A DNA stretch of 8,798 nucleotides from Opitutia bacterium UBA3151 (GTDB taxonomy: Bacteria > Verrucomicrobiota > Verrucomicrobiia > Opitutales > Seribacteraceae): assembly GCA_002364975.1 (NCBI GenBank), contig DEYT01000092.1:1-8798 (forward strand). Reading direction: 5' to 3'. The position numbers and the translations under genes are program-made. Below the pieces are notes generated by a model. That model worked only from the letters and a program-made list of their open reading frames with translations. It searched no databases and had not been told where the DNA came from. Position 1 is the stretch's first letter, and every line of letters starts with the position of its first letter. Below, one piece after another: positions 1 through 6,742 of this stretch.

Positions 1-315
1 CATTCTTCCCATGGTCACGCTGGCTCCGTTTCCGAAATCGTAGGTGATGTAGGCTTCTTCTAAGTTGTCATCAGTTCCGTATACAGAACCCGCACCGAAG
101 TCCAAACCGACTGCAGATGAGACGGGACCAGATGTGAAGTTGAAGTTCAGTTCAACTTGACCAGAGAAAGCATCGGATCCAGCAGAACCTCTTTCAGCGT
201 AAGCCATGTCAACGAACCCTGACATATCGACACCACTACCAGTGGGGCCAATTTCAATAGCATTCAAATTGAATGCGGCAAGTGCACTTGCCAAAGTTAA
301 TAATTTGTTATTCAT
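1..315 (-). CDS. Outer-membrane beta-barrel porin-like protein, N-terminal part (truncated by window edge)
   Basis: Reading the minus strand from an ATG at 315 gives 105 codons open to the window edge, so only the N-terminus is present. Residues 1-19 form a signal peptide: Asn-Asn-Lys, then a hydrophobic Leu/Ala stretch ending L-N-A, with likely cleavage after Ala19. The mature part is Gly/Ser/Asp-rich with alternating hydrophobic residues (G-x-V-D-M-S-G-F-V-D-M-A near 28-39, Q-V-E-L-N-F-N-F at 53-60, E-A-Y-I-T-Y-D-F at 87-94), the pattern of outer-membrane beta strands, and resembles OmpL-like or general porins of Verrucomicrobiota. Exact family is inferred. Codons are strongly biased to TTC, AAC, TAC, GGT, GCT and TCT, unlike the other genes here, suggesting high expression. 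No Shine-Dalgarno precedes the ATG; the leader is A/C-rich. It would act as a passive channel in the outer membrane. Confidence 0.72.
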   Translation of the reverse strand, partial: MNNKLLTLASALAAFNLNAIEIGPTGSGVDMSGFVDMAYAERGSAGSDAFSGQVELNFNFTSGPVSSAVGLDFGAGSVYGTDDNLEEAYITYDFGNGASVTMGRM

Positions 316-391
316 TGTAGTTTGTTTGTTGTATTAGCAAAATTTCCACCACAAGGTAGAAATAAACATACTTTAAAATGATGAATTTCTT

Positions 392-619
392 TCAAAAGTC
401 AAGCTGATATAGCCCATTAGGTTGAACTCGAAAGATTCTAAAAGGCTCTCGTAACTCTTTAGGAAGGGGAGGTATAGGATATCACCCAATCTCGAAAGAA
501 GTTGATCTCTACCTCATCATCGAATCCATCCGCATCGATGTCACATTTCCAAGTGATAAGCGGTCGATTCTTGGATTTTTAGAAATGCTGTTACCATCTG
601 GATTACCTAAAAGTTTCTA
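392..619 (-). pseudogene. Remnant of a secreted protein gene with an Asp-rich calcium-loop motif
   Basis: Three overlapping minus-strand segments look like pieces of one protein. The first (616 to 512) reads G-N-P-D-G-N-S-I-S-K-N-P-R-I-D-R. The second (578 to 462), in another frame, reads T-W-K-C-D-I-D-A-D-G-F-D-D-E-V-E-I-N, matching the D-x-D-x-D-G-x-x-D-x-E calcium-binding loop of EF-hand or thrombospondin-type-3 repeats. The third (481 to 392), back in the first frame, reads P-F-R-I-F-R-V-Q-P-N-G-L-Y-Q-L-D-F then TGA, resembling C-termini of verrucomicrobial exported proteins. The two shifts compensate each other, and an in-frame TAG lies at 617-619. The frame of the first and third segments is also the frame of the last part of the 653-965 remnant upstream, so both may be one dead gene of about 190 codons. 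Chance cannot be excluded for the outer segments. Confidence 0.42.
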
Positions 620-652
620 CCTATGTTCGGTAAGTTTGCGATTCATTGATCT

Positions 653-965
653 CTAGGTTTCAGATTTGGTCCATATACCTTTGATTCTTACTTCCTCTCT
701 TTGTAAATCAATCCGTAATTTTTTTAAATATGAATTTTTTCTTCTTCAATATCTGGAGTAACCAAATTTTGGGTGGTTGCCATGGTCTGTTCAATTTCTT
801 TAATTAATTTGGCATGCTCAAATTCAAGTTGGGTAAATCCATATTCTAAATCCCTACTTTCTAGAAAATGAGATCGAGTTTTTTGGATAAATCTGAATTA
901 AAAACCTTTTCCTCAGTGAAAATGAGAGTTGCAATGATTAAGACTAGAGTGCGGAGAAATTTCAA
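653..965 (-). pseudogene. Frameshifted gene for a small signal-peptide/coiled-coil protein
   Basis: From a TTG at 963-965 the minus strand reads K-F-L-R-T-L-V-L-I-I-A-T-L-I-F, a good signal peptide or membrane anchor, then an acidic/lysine stretch. This frame ends just after a run of six A (884-879). One frame back, the text continues with a charged, coil-like sequence (L-E-Y-G-F-T-Q-L-E-F-E-H-A-K-L-I-K-E-I-E) down to P-D-I-E-E-E-K, where a second run of six A (740-735) is followed by another step back. It then reads S-Y-L-K-K-L-R-I-D-L-Q-R-E-E-V-R-I-K-G-I-W and stops at TAG 653-655. Adding one A to each run gives a continuous 105-codon gene. There is no ATG (a stop lies at 969-971, just upstream of the TTG) and no Shine-Dalgarno. 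I do not recognise the family. A sequencing error in both A runs is the alternative to real decay. Confidence 0.5.
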
Positions 966-1025
966 ATTTTAATTGTTTATTGAATACGAAAAAAGAAGCA
1001 AGGTTGGGCCTTTTTAATATTTTAA

Positions 1026-1040
1026 CTGAATATAATTCAG
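1026..1040. repeat. Short AT-rich inverted repeat (6-bp arms, 3-base loop)
   Basis: CTGAAT, ATA, ATTCAG forms a perfect small hairpin about 85 bp beyond the holA stop codon. It lacks G-C pairs and no T-run follows directly on the minus strand, so it is at best a weak transcript-end or operator-like element. Confidence 0.3.
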
Positions 1041-1124
1041 ATTATTGCAGATTGTCCCCAAGGTTCTAGCGGTTGAATGTCAAATCCATAAAAAAGTTTT
1101 GGATTCAAATATTACTGAAGATTG

Positions 1125-2225
1125 TTATCGACCGAGAGAATGAGTACGGATGGCGAGGTTTTTAAATATGGTAGCGTGTTGTTCCTTGGGTTGTCTAAGA
1201 ACCTGTTCAAAAGCGGTAATCAAATTCATTTGAAGATCAATCAGACGACGGGTAGAGAATTTCTGAACCAGGGGAAGCAAACGACTTAAAAACCAAGGGT
1301 TTTGTGAAAAAAGGTTAAGTGTGGTCTTTTCAGAAGGATCGGAGAAATGATCCAAGTATTTTCTCGCGATTTGTTCGAGTTGATCCTTTCCGAGGCGTTG
1401 CTTGGAATCCAATTCCTTGCCATCGACCAAAACCCGTAACTGAATAAGCAAGCGGTTTCGGTTTTGTAAAGTTGCCAGAAGAGGACGAGCATCCTTGCCT
1501 TGAAAAAAGTGTCGGTCGATCGCCTCCATCGCCCAGTCCAACTTTCCGGAAAAAAATGCTTCCGAAGCCTCAAAGAAATCACCTTCCCCAAAATCTGGGA
1601 CCATGTCTATCACCATCTTCTCGGTTATCTCCCCTCCCGCTTTTCCAAGATAGGACGCAAGCTTCTTAGTTTCTTCGACTCCGAGACGGGAATGAGCCCC
1701 GATTTTACCAGCCAAATATTCGAGGGCACCATTCGAAAAACGAACCCCGAAATCTTGGGCGGTGTCCTGTACCAATCTACGAAAAGCGACATCTTCCTTT
1801 TCATTTTTGGCGACATCTTCGTAGACTGAATTCTTTTGCAACCACTTCACGAAACCATGACTACGGTGAACCGGGCAGGCAGAGAAAATAAGCTTGGTTT
1901 CACGCAGGTTCTCTAAAAAGGGCTTCAAGCTTTCAAGTGCTTCCTTTGATCCCTGGGCAGCACCCGTCTTGGTCTGATTAAGAAAATTAGCCTCGTTAAT
2001 CCAGACCAGTTTACCACCGCCAAAGAGGGAAAGAGTTTCTCCTGCCGATCGGGCCTCATTGAGAATACGTTCGACATCATCCACTCGATCGGCCCGACCA
2101 TTGATAATTTCATGTGATAAATCGTCCGGAAATTCATTCAATAGTTGGTCGAAAATTTCTTTCGCTTTTTGTCTAACGAGATAATCATCATCTCCTAAAA
2201 CGGTAAATAAGGATTCTTTAGACAT
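1125..2225 (-). CDS. holA: DNA polymerase III subunit delta (clamp loader)
   Basis: The delta subunit of the clamp-loader complex opens the beta sliding clamp so that it can be loaded on DNA during replication; it acts in the cytoplasm with delta-prime and gamma/tau. The 366-residue product is near the family's usual 330-350. Its N-terminal AAA+-like domain starts F-T-V-L-G-D-D-D-Y-L-V (residues 7-17), matching the family's Y-L-x-x-G-E-D-x-F-L, followed by S-L-F-G-G-G-K-L-V-W-I at 66-76 (family S-L-F-G-x-x-R-L-V). The middle carries the lid region, and the C-terminal helical collar includes D-F-F-E-A-S-E-A-F-F at 216-225 and a P-L-L-A-T-L-Q-N-R-N-R-L-L segment at 248-260. I chose the ATG at 2225; a TTG four codons upstream is possible but unneeded. 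It lies 43 bp downstream of cinA on the same strand and is probably co-transcribed. No clear Shine-Dalgarno. Confidence 0.9.
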   Translation of the reverse strand: MSKESLFTVLGDDDYLVRQKAKEIFDQLLNEFPDDLSHEIINGRADRVDDVERILNEARSAGETLSLFGGGKLVWINEANFLNQTKTGAAQGSKEALESLKPFLENLRETKLIFSACPVHRSHGFVKWLQKNSVYEDVAKNEKEDVAFRRLVQDTAQDFGVRFSNGALEYLAGKIGAHSRLGVEETKKLASYLGKAGGEITEKMVIDMVPDFGEGDFFEASEAFFSGKLDWAMEAIDRHFFQGKDARPLLATLQNRNRLLIQLRVLVDGKELDSKQRLGKDQLEQIARKYLDHFSDPSEKTTLNLFSQNPWFLSRLLPLVQKFSTRRLIDLQMNLITAFEQVLRQPKEQHATIFKNLAIRTHSLGR

Positions 2226-2268
2226 GGGGTCTAACAAAAATCTAAATCACGAACTCAAAAGCAAAAAC

Positions 2269-3567
2269 TTACACATCAATACTTCCAGAGTCTGCTGCTG
2301 CAAAGACCTCTTCAATTTTATACTTCCGAAGTTTTCGACGCATCCAGTCCAAAGCGGCGGTGGTTGCCCGCCTGCGATTGGATGCACGGTCCCCACGGAG
2401 ATGGAGTTGCTTTGCCCAGACTCCAACTGGAGAAGCGTAGCCTAGATAAATCGAACCAACAGGAAGCAATTGAGTTCCACCAGCAGGGCCCGCAAAACCG
2501 GTCACGCTGAGCCCATAATCGGCCCCGAATTTTTCGCAGGCACCGGTAGCCATGGCAATGGCCACTTCTTCGCTAACCGCACCATGTTGTTCGAGCATAC
2601 TTTCGGGAACCTCCACCATTTGTACTTTGGCATCATTATGATAACAAACTGCAGCTCCGTGGAAAACTTTTGAGATTCCTGCAATTTCAGTGAATTGAGA
2701 AGAAAGCAATCCACCGGTGCAAGATTCAGCCACTGCCAGGGTCTTATTCAAGCCACGAAGTTCACGAAAAATGACTTCCGCCAAAGTACGGTCGCCAAAG
2801 CAAACAAAATCGTCCCCCAGTGCCTCCCGACAATGGTCAGCTAATTGATGTAATTTTTCTTCGGATAAAATGTCGGAATCAAGGGAGCTAAGCCGGAGGT
2901 CTACCATTCCTGCATGGGCACAGTATCCAAGAATTAATCCATCGACACCGTCAAGTAGAGGTTCGACAATTTCTGCAAGTGCAGACTCGCCAATGCCAGC
3001 GGTACGAATTTGAAGGTAGCAATCGATTTCTGGAAAAATGCCTTCTTTTTGCAGTCGGGGAACTACTTGGTCTTCGAACATCGGATGCATCTCACGAGCA
3101 GGGCCTGGAAGCATCACAAGAATTTTACCATCTTTTTTGAGAAAGAGTCCTGGTGCAGTGCCATAGGGGTTGGACAAGATATCAGCATTTTCTGGACGGT
3201 AGCATTGCTTGAGGTTGTTTTCTGGCATTTCCCGGTGAAGGGACTTAAAACGTTCCTGGATTGCCTGCTCAACGGAAACATCGAAGACGAGTTTTTCGTC
3301 CAGTGCGTTGGCGATCGATTCACGGGTTAGATCATCAGTGGTTGGACCGAGTCCTCCAGTGGTGATAATGAGATCCGATCGTTTCCAACTCTCAGAGAAA
3401 AACAAATGTATATCATCTGGATTATCTCGAATGACCAAATTGGCCGCCGGTTCGATCCCGTGGTGTGCAAGTTGAATACCCAAATAGGTAAGATGGGCAT
3501 TTTCACGAATTCCAAGGAGAAGTTCATCTCCCAAGGTTATGGTTTCTACTCGTGTGGGAGAACTCAT
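2269..3567 (-). CDS. cinA: CinA-family protein (nicotinamide-nucleotide amidohydrolase / ADP-ribose pyrophosphatase-like)
   Basis: CinA proteins join an N-terminal MoCF/COG1058 domain, reported to hydrolyse ADP-ribose-type substrates, to a C-terminal PncC domain that deamidates nicotinamide mononucleotide in NAD recycling. The 432 residues fit the usual two-domain length of about 415. The N-domain begins E-T-I-T-L-G-D-E-L-L-L-G (residues 8-19) and carries I-T-T-G-G-L-G-P-T-T-D-D-L-T at 68-81 and V-M-L-P-G-P-A-R-E-M at 151-160. The PncC domain (about 260-412) shows A-E-S-C-T-G-G-L-L-S at 280-289 with the nucleophile Ser282, and G-F-A-G-P-A-G-G-T at 357-365, then P-V-G-S-I-Y-L-G. The start is the ATG at 3567, which puts the first conserved strand at the right distance; an in-frame TTG at 3618 would add 17 unlikely residues. 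It is transcribed divergently from uvrC, with holA following it. Confidence 0.9.
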   Translation of the reverse strand: MSSPTRVETITLGDELLLGIRENAHLTYLGIQLAHHGIEPAANLVIRDNPDDIHLFFSESWKRSDLIITTGGLGPTTDDLTRESIANALDEKLVFDVSVEQAIQERFKSLHREMPENNLKQCYRPENADILSNPYGTAPGLFLKKDGKILVMLPGPAREMHPMFEDQVVPRLQKEGIFPEIDCYLQIRTAGIGESALAEIVEPLLDGVDGLILGYCAHAGMVDLRLSSLDSDILSEEKLHQLADHCREALGDDFVCFGDRTLAEVIFRELRGLNKTLAVAESCTGGLLSSQFTEIAGISKVFHGAAVCYHNDAKVQMVEVPESMLEQHGAVSEEVAIAMATGACEKFGADYGLSVTGFAGPAGGTQLLPVGSIYLGYASPVGVWAKQLHLRGDRASNRRRATTAALDWMRRKLRKYKIEEVFAAADSGSIDV

Positions 3568-3596
3568 GTTTGTTATCTGTTCAGGCTGTGTTAATT

Positions 3597-3626
3597 TTGA
3601 GTATTGATTACTTACCAATTTGTAAA
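3597..3626 (+). promoter_or_regulatory. Possible sigma-70-type promoter for uvrC
   Basis: TTGAGT (3597-3602) and TGTAAA (3621-3626) each match the -35 and -10 consensus at four of six bases with an 18-base spacer, ending 26 bases before the uvrC ATG. It lies in the 85-bp divergent gap between cinA and uvrC, which must hold promoters for both directions. The match is weak and AT-rich DNA yields such pairs by chance. Confidence 0.25.
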
Positions 3627-3641
3627 GTAGGCAAGAGTCAT

Positions 3642-3646
3642 AGGAA
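3642..3646 (+). promoter_or_regulatory. Shine-Dalgarno site that decides the uvrC start
   Basis: AGGAA sits six bases before the ATG at 3653. It favours this ATG over the in-frame TTG at 3647, which would lie directly against the site. It is the only clear Shine-Dalgarno sequence found before a gene start in this window. Confidence 0.6.
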
Positions 3647-3652
3647 TTGCCA

Positions 3653-5134
3653 ATGCAAAATCAGATAAATGAAATGAGGAAATTGGCCCGTGGTCTTCCC
3701 CAGACTTCCGGTGTCTATTTAATGAAAGACCGTTTAGGGCATGTTATCTATGTGGGCAAAGCCAAGAATTTAAAAAAGCGGGTAACCAGTTACTTTCAAG
3801 GTTCCAGACGATTTATTCGGGCACAACCCAAGATCGCGGCAATGGTTGAAATGGTCTGTGAAATCACTACCCATCAAACGCAAAACGAAACCGAAGCCCT
3901 CCTTCTGGAAGGCAAGTTAATTAAAGAATATAAACCTAGGTACAACACGGACTTTACTGACGATAAACAATTTCTGTTAGTACGGGTAGATTTACAAAAT
4001 GAGATGCCTCGCTTTCGGCTTTGCCGGAATAAAAAAGAAGATGGGGCACATTACTACGGACCCTTTGCCCAAGCTGGGATGTTACGATCGACTCTTTCGG
4101 AAATGCGAAAAAAATTTGGAATTCTACTCGCAGATGCAAAACCAATAAAACTCAAGGATGGCCGCTATAAATTATATGATGATGCCCGGGCGGAAATCTT
4201 TGCCGGACATAATGAGACTACAGTAGATGATTACAGTAAAAGAGTGGAAAAAGCCTGCTCTTTCTTGGAAGGGCGGGCAAAAAGTTGGTTGGCAGAGTTA
4301 AGAGAAGAAATGTTAAAGCGTGCGGAGGCCTTGGATTTTGAAAGGGCAGCGGACTTACGTGACATAGCGGATGCAATGGCGAAAACCATTGGCAAAAGCC
4401 GGAAATTTACCCGTACCTGGCCAAAAGCGGATGAAAATGATGGTATTGAACTGGTCAGGTTAGGGGAAATACTGAAATTAGAAAGAGCTCCAGAGTCCAT
4501 TGAGTGCTTTGATATCTCCCATGTGTCTGGAACCTTTGTGGTTGCCTCCATGGTTCGGTTTCAGTCGGGCAAACCAGATAAGCGAGCCTATCGTAGGTTT
4601 AAGATTCGAGCCTTTGAAGGAAATGATGATTTTCGTGCGATGCAAGAAGTCGTAGGGCGTCGATATGGCAGGTTGCATGAAGAGGGCACCTACTTCCCCG
4701 AGCTAGTTGTTATTGATGGAGGAATTGGTCAAGTTCGGGCGGCGTTGAAAGCTTTTTTGTTGATGGATGTAGTACCCCCATCCATTATTGGGTTAGCAAA
4801 ACGGGAGGAGACCATTGTGTTTCCAGATGAGCGCGGAGAGTTGAAGTTAGACTTTCGGGACCCTGCCTTACGACTGCTGCAAAGAGCAAGGGATGAAGCC
4901 CACCGGTTTGCAAATCAATTCAATGCAGATTTACGGAGTAAACGAATTAGGGAATCGATTCTGGACGACTTTACTGGCCTTGGTAAAGTTCGCAGGGAAG
5001 CCTTATTGAAGTATTTTGGAAGCTTGGAGAAGATGAAAAAAGCAGGAGTGGAAGAAATCAGGAAAGTGGAGGGCTTCGGACCAAAATTGGCCGATCGGTT
5101 GCATCTTTTTCTCCAGACGGGTCAAAATAGGTAA
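3653..5134 (+). CDS. uvrC: Excinuclease ABC subunit C, compact form lacking the Cys cluster
   Basis: UvrC makes the two incisions around a lesion located by UvrAB in nucleotide-excision repair. An N-terminal GIY-YIG nuclease (about 17-98) cuts 3': G-V-Y at 20-22, V-I-Y-V-G-K-A-K-N-L at 31-40 with Tyr33, Arg43, and a catalytic Glu in N-E-T-E-A-L-L-L-E (78-86). A UVR motif for UvrB binding lies at about 215-245 (A-L-D-F-E-R-A-A-D-L-R-D). The RNase-H-like nuclease cuts 5' and keeps its acidic set: Asp287 (C-F-D-I-S-H), Asp325/326 (N-D-D-F-R-A-M), Asp355 (V-I-D-G-G) and His417 (D-E-A-H-R-F-A). Two helix-hairpin-helix motifs end the protein (about 440-488). At 493 residues it is short against roughly 600: the Cys-x6-Cys-x3-Cys-type region before UVR is replaced by K-P-I-K-L-K-D-G-R-Y, and only about 40 residues separate UVR from Asp287, where E. 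coli has about 160. It is probably functional and co-transcribed with the next gene. Confidence 0.92.
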   Translation: MQNQINEMRKLARGLPQTSGVYLMKDRLGHVIYVGKAKNLKKRVTSYFQGSRRFIRAQPKIAAMVEMVCEITTHQTQNETEALLLEGKLIKEYKPRYNTDFTDDKQFLLVRVDLQNEMPRFRLCRNKKEDGAHYYGPFAQAGMLRSTLSEMRKKFGILLADAKPIKLKDGRYKLYDDARAEIFAGHNETTVDDYSKRVEKACSFLEGRAKSWLAELREEMLKRAEALDFERAADLRDIADAMAKTIGKSRKFTRTWPKADENDGIELVRLGEILKLERAPESIECFDISHVSGTFVVASMVRFQSGKPDKRAYRRFKIRAFEGNDDFRAMQEVVGRRYGRLHEEGTYFPELVVIDGGIGQVRAALKAFLLMDVVPPSIIGLAKREETIVFPDERGELKLDFRDPALRLLQRARDEAHRFANQFNADLRSKRIRESILDDFTGLGKVRREALLKYFGSLEKMKKAGVEEIRKVEGFGPKLADRLHLFLQTGQNR

Positions 5135-5144
5135 CAAATTACTC

Positions 5145-6404
5145 ATGCGACTTCTTTTTTTGTACCTTATGGTTTTTGGAATCTCCGCCTTTGGGGATGG
5201 CGAAGGTTGGTGGAAATGGAGAGGACCCAATGGGGATGGAACTTGGCAGGGTCCAAAAATTACCAAGGATTTATCCGATCGCGGACTTCAGAGAATATGG
5301 AAGACCCCAGTTCATTCGGGCTACTCTGGAGTCACGACTCGAAATGGATTGATTTACTTAATGGATCGTCCTCCGAAGGAGAAATTTGGAGAGGTTGAGC
5401 GGGTACTTTGCTTCGACGCACAAAAGAGAAGAATTAAGTGGGAATATTCCTACCAGTCCAAATACGGAAAGCTAGGTTATGGAAAAGGCCCGAGATCTTC
5501 GGTTACCATTTATCAGGGAAAAGCCTATTGCTTGGGGGCAATGGGATATGCTCATTGTTTAGATGCTTTGAAAGGGACTCTTATCTGGAAAAGAGATTTG
5601 AAGAAGGAACTAAAAATAAAAAATCCTATTTGGGGTTTTTCTGCTGCACCCGAGCCTCTTGACTCATCAATTCTTTATCATGTGGGTAGTAAACAAAGTG
5701 GGAATGTGCTTGCTTTGGATGCCAAAACTGGAAAAACGAATTGGGAAGCAGGTAATGATTCTATGGCAGGCTACTCTCCACCACTTTTGGTTGAGGCATG
5801 GGGAAACAGGCAATTGATTTGCTGGGGTCCCAATAAAATTATGGGTTTGCCGGTTGGAGGGGGTAAAGAATTCTGGAGTCTTCCTTACCAAGTGAAATAT
5901 GGCGTTTCGATTGCGAAACCAATCTATGAAGATGGAATTCTTTTGGTTTCCGGGTACTGGAATGGTTCAAAGGCAATTCGGATTGAAAAATATGGGGGTG
6001 TAAAGTTGCTTTGGTCCAAAGAGGATGATTTGAGGGGGTTGATGGCTCAACCTTTGTATCGAGACGGTATTTGTTACCTGCTGGACCGAAGTCATGGTTT
6101 GACTGCTTTTAAGTTGAGGACAGGAAGTATTCTTTGGCGAGATCAGCACAGGCTAACTGCAGCGAAACGAAATCCTCATGCAAGTTTGGTTTGGACCAAC
6201 AAGAAAAAGGGAGACGCACTCTCGCTCAATGCCGAGGGAGAACTGGTTTTTATGAATTTGAGCGGGGAGCAGTATAATGAGTACTGGCGTGAGCAAGTCG
6301 TGGGAGAGACTTGGGCCCATCCGGCTTATTCAGAGGACAAAGTTTATCTGCGTGACGATCGATGGTTAGCTTGCTGGCAGTTGCCAGTTAAAAATGAGAA
6401 TTAG
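5145..6404 (+). CDS. Secreted PQQ-like beta-propeller repeat protein
   Basis: The 419-residue product starts with a signal peptide (M-R-L-L-F-L-Y-L-M-V-F-G-I-S-A-F-G, cleavage near 17) and then W-K-W-R-G-P-N-G-D-G at 23-32, the signature that opens many exported PQQ-like proteins in Planctomycetes and Verrucomicrobia. At least seven propeller blades can be counted from the recurring x-x-L-D-A-x-x-G-x-x-x-W unit: about 88-100, 137-149, 189-201, 233-245, 278-291, 319-332 and 368-381. Blades 2 and 3 (C-L-D-A-L-K-G-T-L-I-W, A-L-D-A-K-T-G-K-T-N-W) are the cleanest. BamB and quinoprotein dehydrogenases share this fold, but I see no quinoprotein catalytic features, so it is probably a scaffold or binding protein in the periplasm. 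The ATG at 5145 is 10 bp after the uvrC stop, implying co-transcription. No strong terminator follows in the 39 bp before the convergent gene. Confidence 0.85.
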   Translation: MRLLFLYLMVFGISAFGDGEGWWKWRGPNGDGTWQGPKITKDLSDRGLQRIWKTPVHSGYSGVTTRNGLIYLMDRPPKEKFGEVERVLCFDAQKRRIKWEYSYQSKYGKLGYGKGPRSSVTIYQGKAYCLGAMGYAHCLDALKGTLIWKRDLKKELKIKNPIWGFSAAPEPLDSSILYHVGSKQSGNVLALDAKTGKTNWEAGNDSMAGYSPPLLVEAWGNRQLICWGPNKIMGLPVGGGKEFWSLPYQVKYGVSIAKPIYEDGILLVSGYWNGSKAIRIEKYGGVKLLWSKEDDLRGLMAQPLYRDGICYLLDRSHGLTAFKLRTGSILWRDQHRLTAAKRNPHASLVWTNKKKGDALSLNAEGELVFMNLSGEQYNEYWREQVVGETWAHPAYSEDKVYLRDDRWLACWQLPVKNEN

Positions 6405-6443
6405 AGACTTTTTTCCATTGGAGTAGAAAATCGGTGAATTATT

Positions 6444-6725
6444 CTATTTCATTTCTTCCTCAACCAGATCCCATCGATTTGCCCAGCGGTTCCAAACTTC
6501 AATTTTTTCTACTTCTGCGGAAACCTCATCTTTTTTACAGGCAAAATTGAACATTTCGATGGCAATACCAGCATTGCTAGCAGAAAAGTGTTTTTGTGAG
6601 AAAAACTCAGTATCCTCCTCTTTATATTCGATCCTAAATTCAAATATATCTTCTCTTGCCTCTTTTTTACGCATATTTGATCGATTAAAATACATAAAAA
6701 TATAGATCAAGCATATAAATAACAT
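6444..6725 (-). CDS. Small hypothetical protein, acidic with an aromatic C-terminus
   Basis: This is the only substantial reading frame here and I do not recognise the family. The longest form has 93 residues: a hydrophobic stretch at 2-13 (L-F-I-C-L-I-Y-I-F-M-Y-F), then a basic turn, then a compact domain with E-F-R-I-E-Y-K-E-E at 29-37, K-H-F-S-A-S-N-A-G-I-A-I-E-M-F at 45-59 and V-W-N-R-W-A-N-R-W-D at 77-86. The second half is rich in Glu/Lys and Trp and looks genuinely coding. In-frame ATGs at 6695 and 6674 give 83- or 76-residue forms; the 76-residue form has no hydrophobic segment and would be cytoplasmic. A TATAAA only 11 bases before the first ATG would place the transcript start almost at that ATG, which slightly favours the shorter forms. 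No Shine-Dalgarno precedes any of them. It converges on the beta-propeller gene (39-bp gap). Confidence 0.6.
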   Translation of the reverse strand: MLFICLIYIFMYFNRSNMRKKEAREDIFEFRIEYKEEDTEFFSQKHFSASNAGIAIEMFNFACKKDEVSAEVEKIEVWNRWANRWDLVEEEMK

Positions 6726-6736
6726 TATTAGTTATT

Positions 6737-6742
6737 TTTATA
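6737..6742 (-). promoter_or_regulatory. Possible -10 element for the small minus-strand gene
   Basis: The minus strand reads TATAAA here, five of six to the consensus, 11 bases before the first ATG (6725). No good -35 box stands 16-18 bases upstream. If used, transcription would begin about four bases before that ATG, so translation may start at 6695 or 6674 instead. Confidence 0.25.

Larger units (their letters stand above)
316..1124. other. Gene-poor 0.8-kb region holding decayed coding sequence
   Basis: No intact gene longer than about 45 codons is convincing here on either strand. On the minus strand, protein-like segments follow one another in different frames (965 down to 653, and about 616 down to 392) and are listed separately as pseudogenes. 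The part 966-1124, downstream of holA, contains only a short AT-rich inverted repeat (1026-1040) and a weak stem (AAGG, five-base loop, CCTT on the minus strand) leading into a T-rich run. I see no strong rho-independent terminator. The part 316-391 is the AT-rich leader of the porin gene; no convincing -35/-10 pair was found in it. Confidence 0.6.

Noticed and set aside
879..884. A6 run as a programmed -1 frameshift site
   Set aside because: In frame the run reads TCC AAA AAA CTC, which lacks the X-XXY-YYZ layout for efficient slippage, no stimulatory hairpin was seen, and a second shift would be needed 140 bases later.
1078..1083. Perfect minus-strand TTGACA as a -35 box for the 965-653 gene
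   Set aside because: No acceptable -10 box lies 16-18 bases downstream and it is over 110 bases from the start.
1086..1115. AATCC / GGATT inverted repeat just after holA as a terminator
   Set aside because: The T-run on the minus strand falls inside the loop rather than after the stem and the stem has five pairs only.
1472..1829. Plus-strand frames of 65 and 109 codons inside holA
   Set aside because: They lie antisense to a well-recognised gene and their translations look like out-of-frame sequence.
5145..6404. PQQ-dependent dehydrogenase
   Set aside because: Only the propeller repeat is present; length is about 420 rather than about 600 and no quinoprotein catalytic or metal-binding features were recognised.
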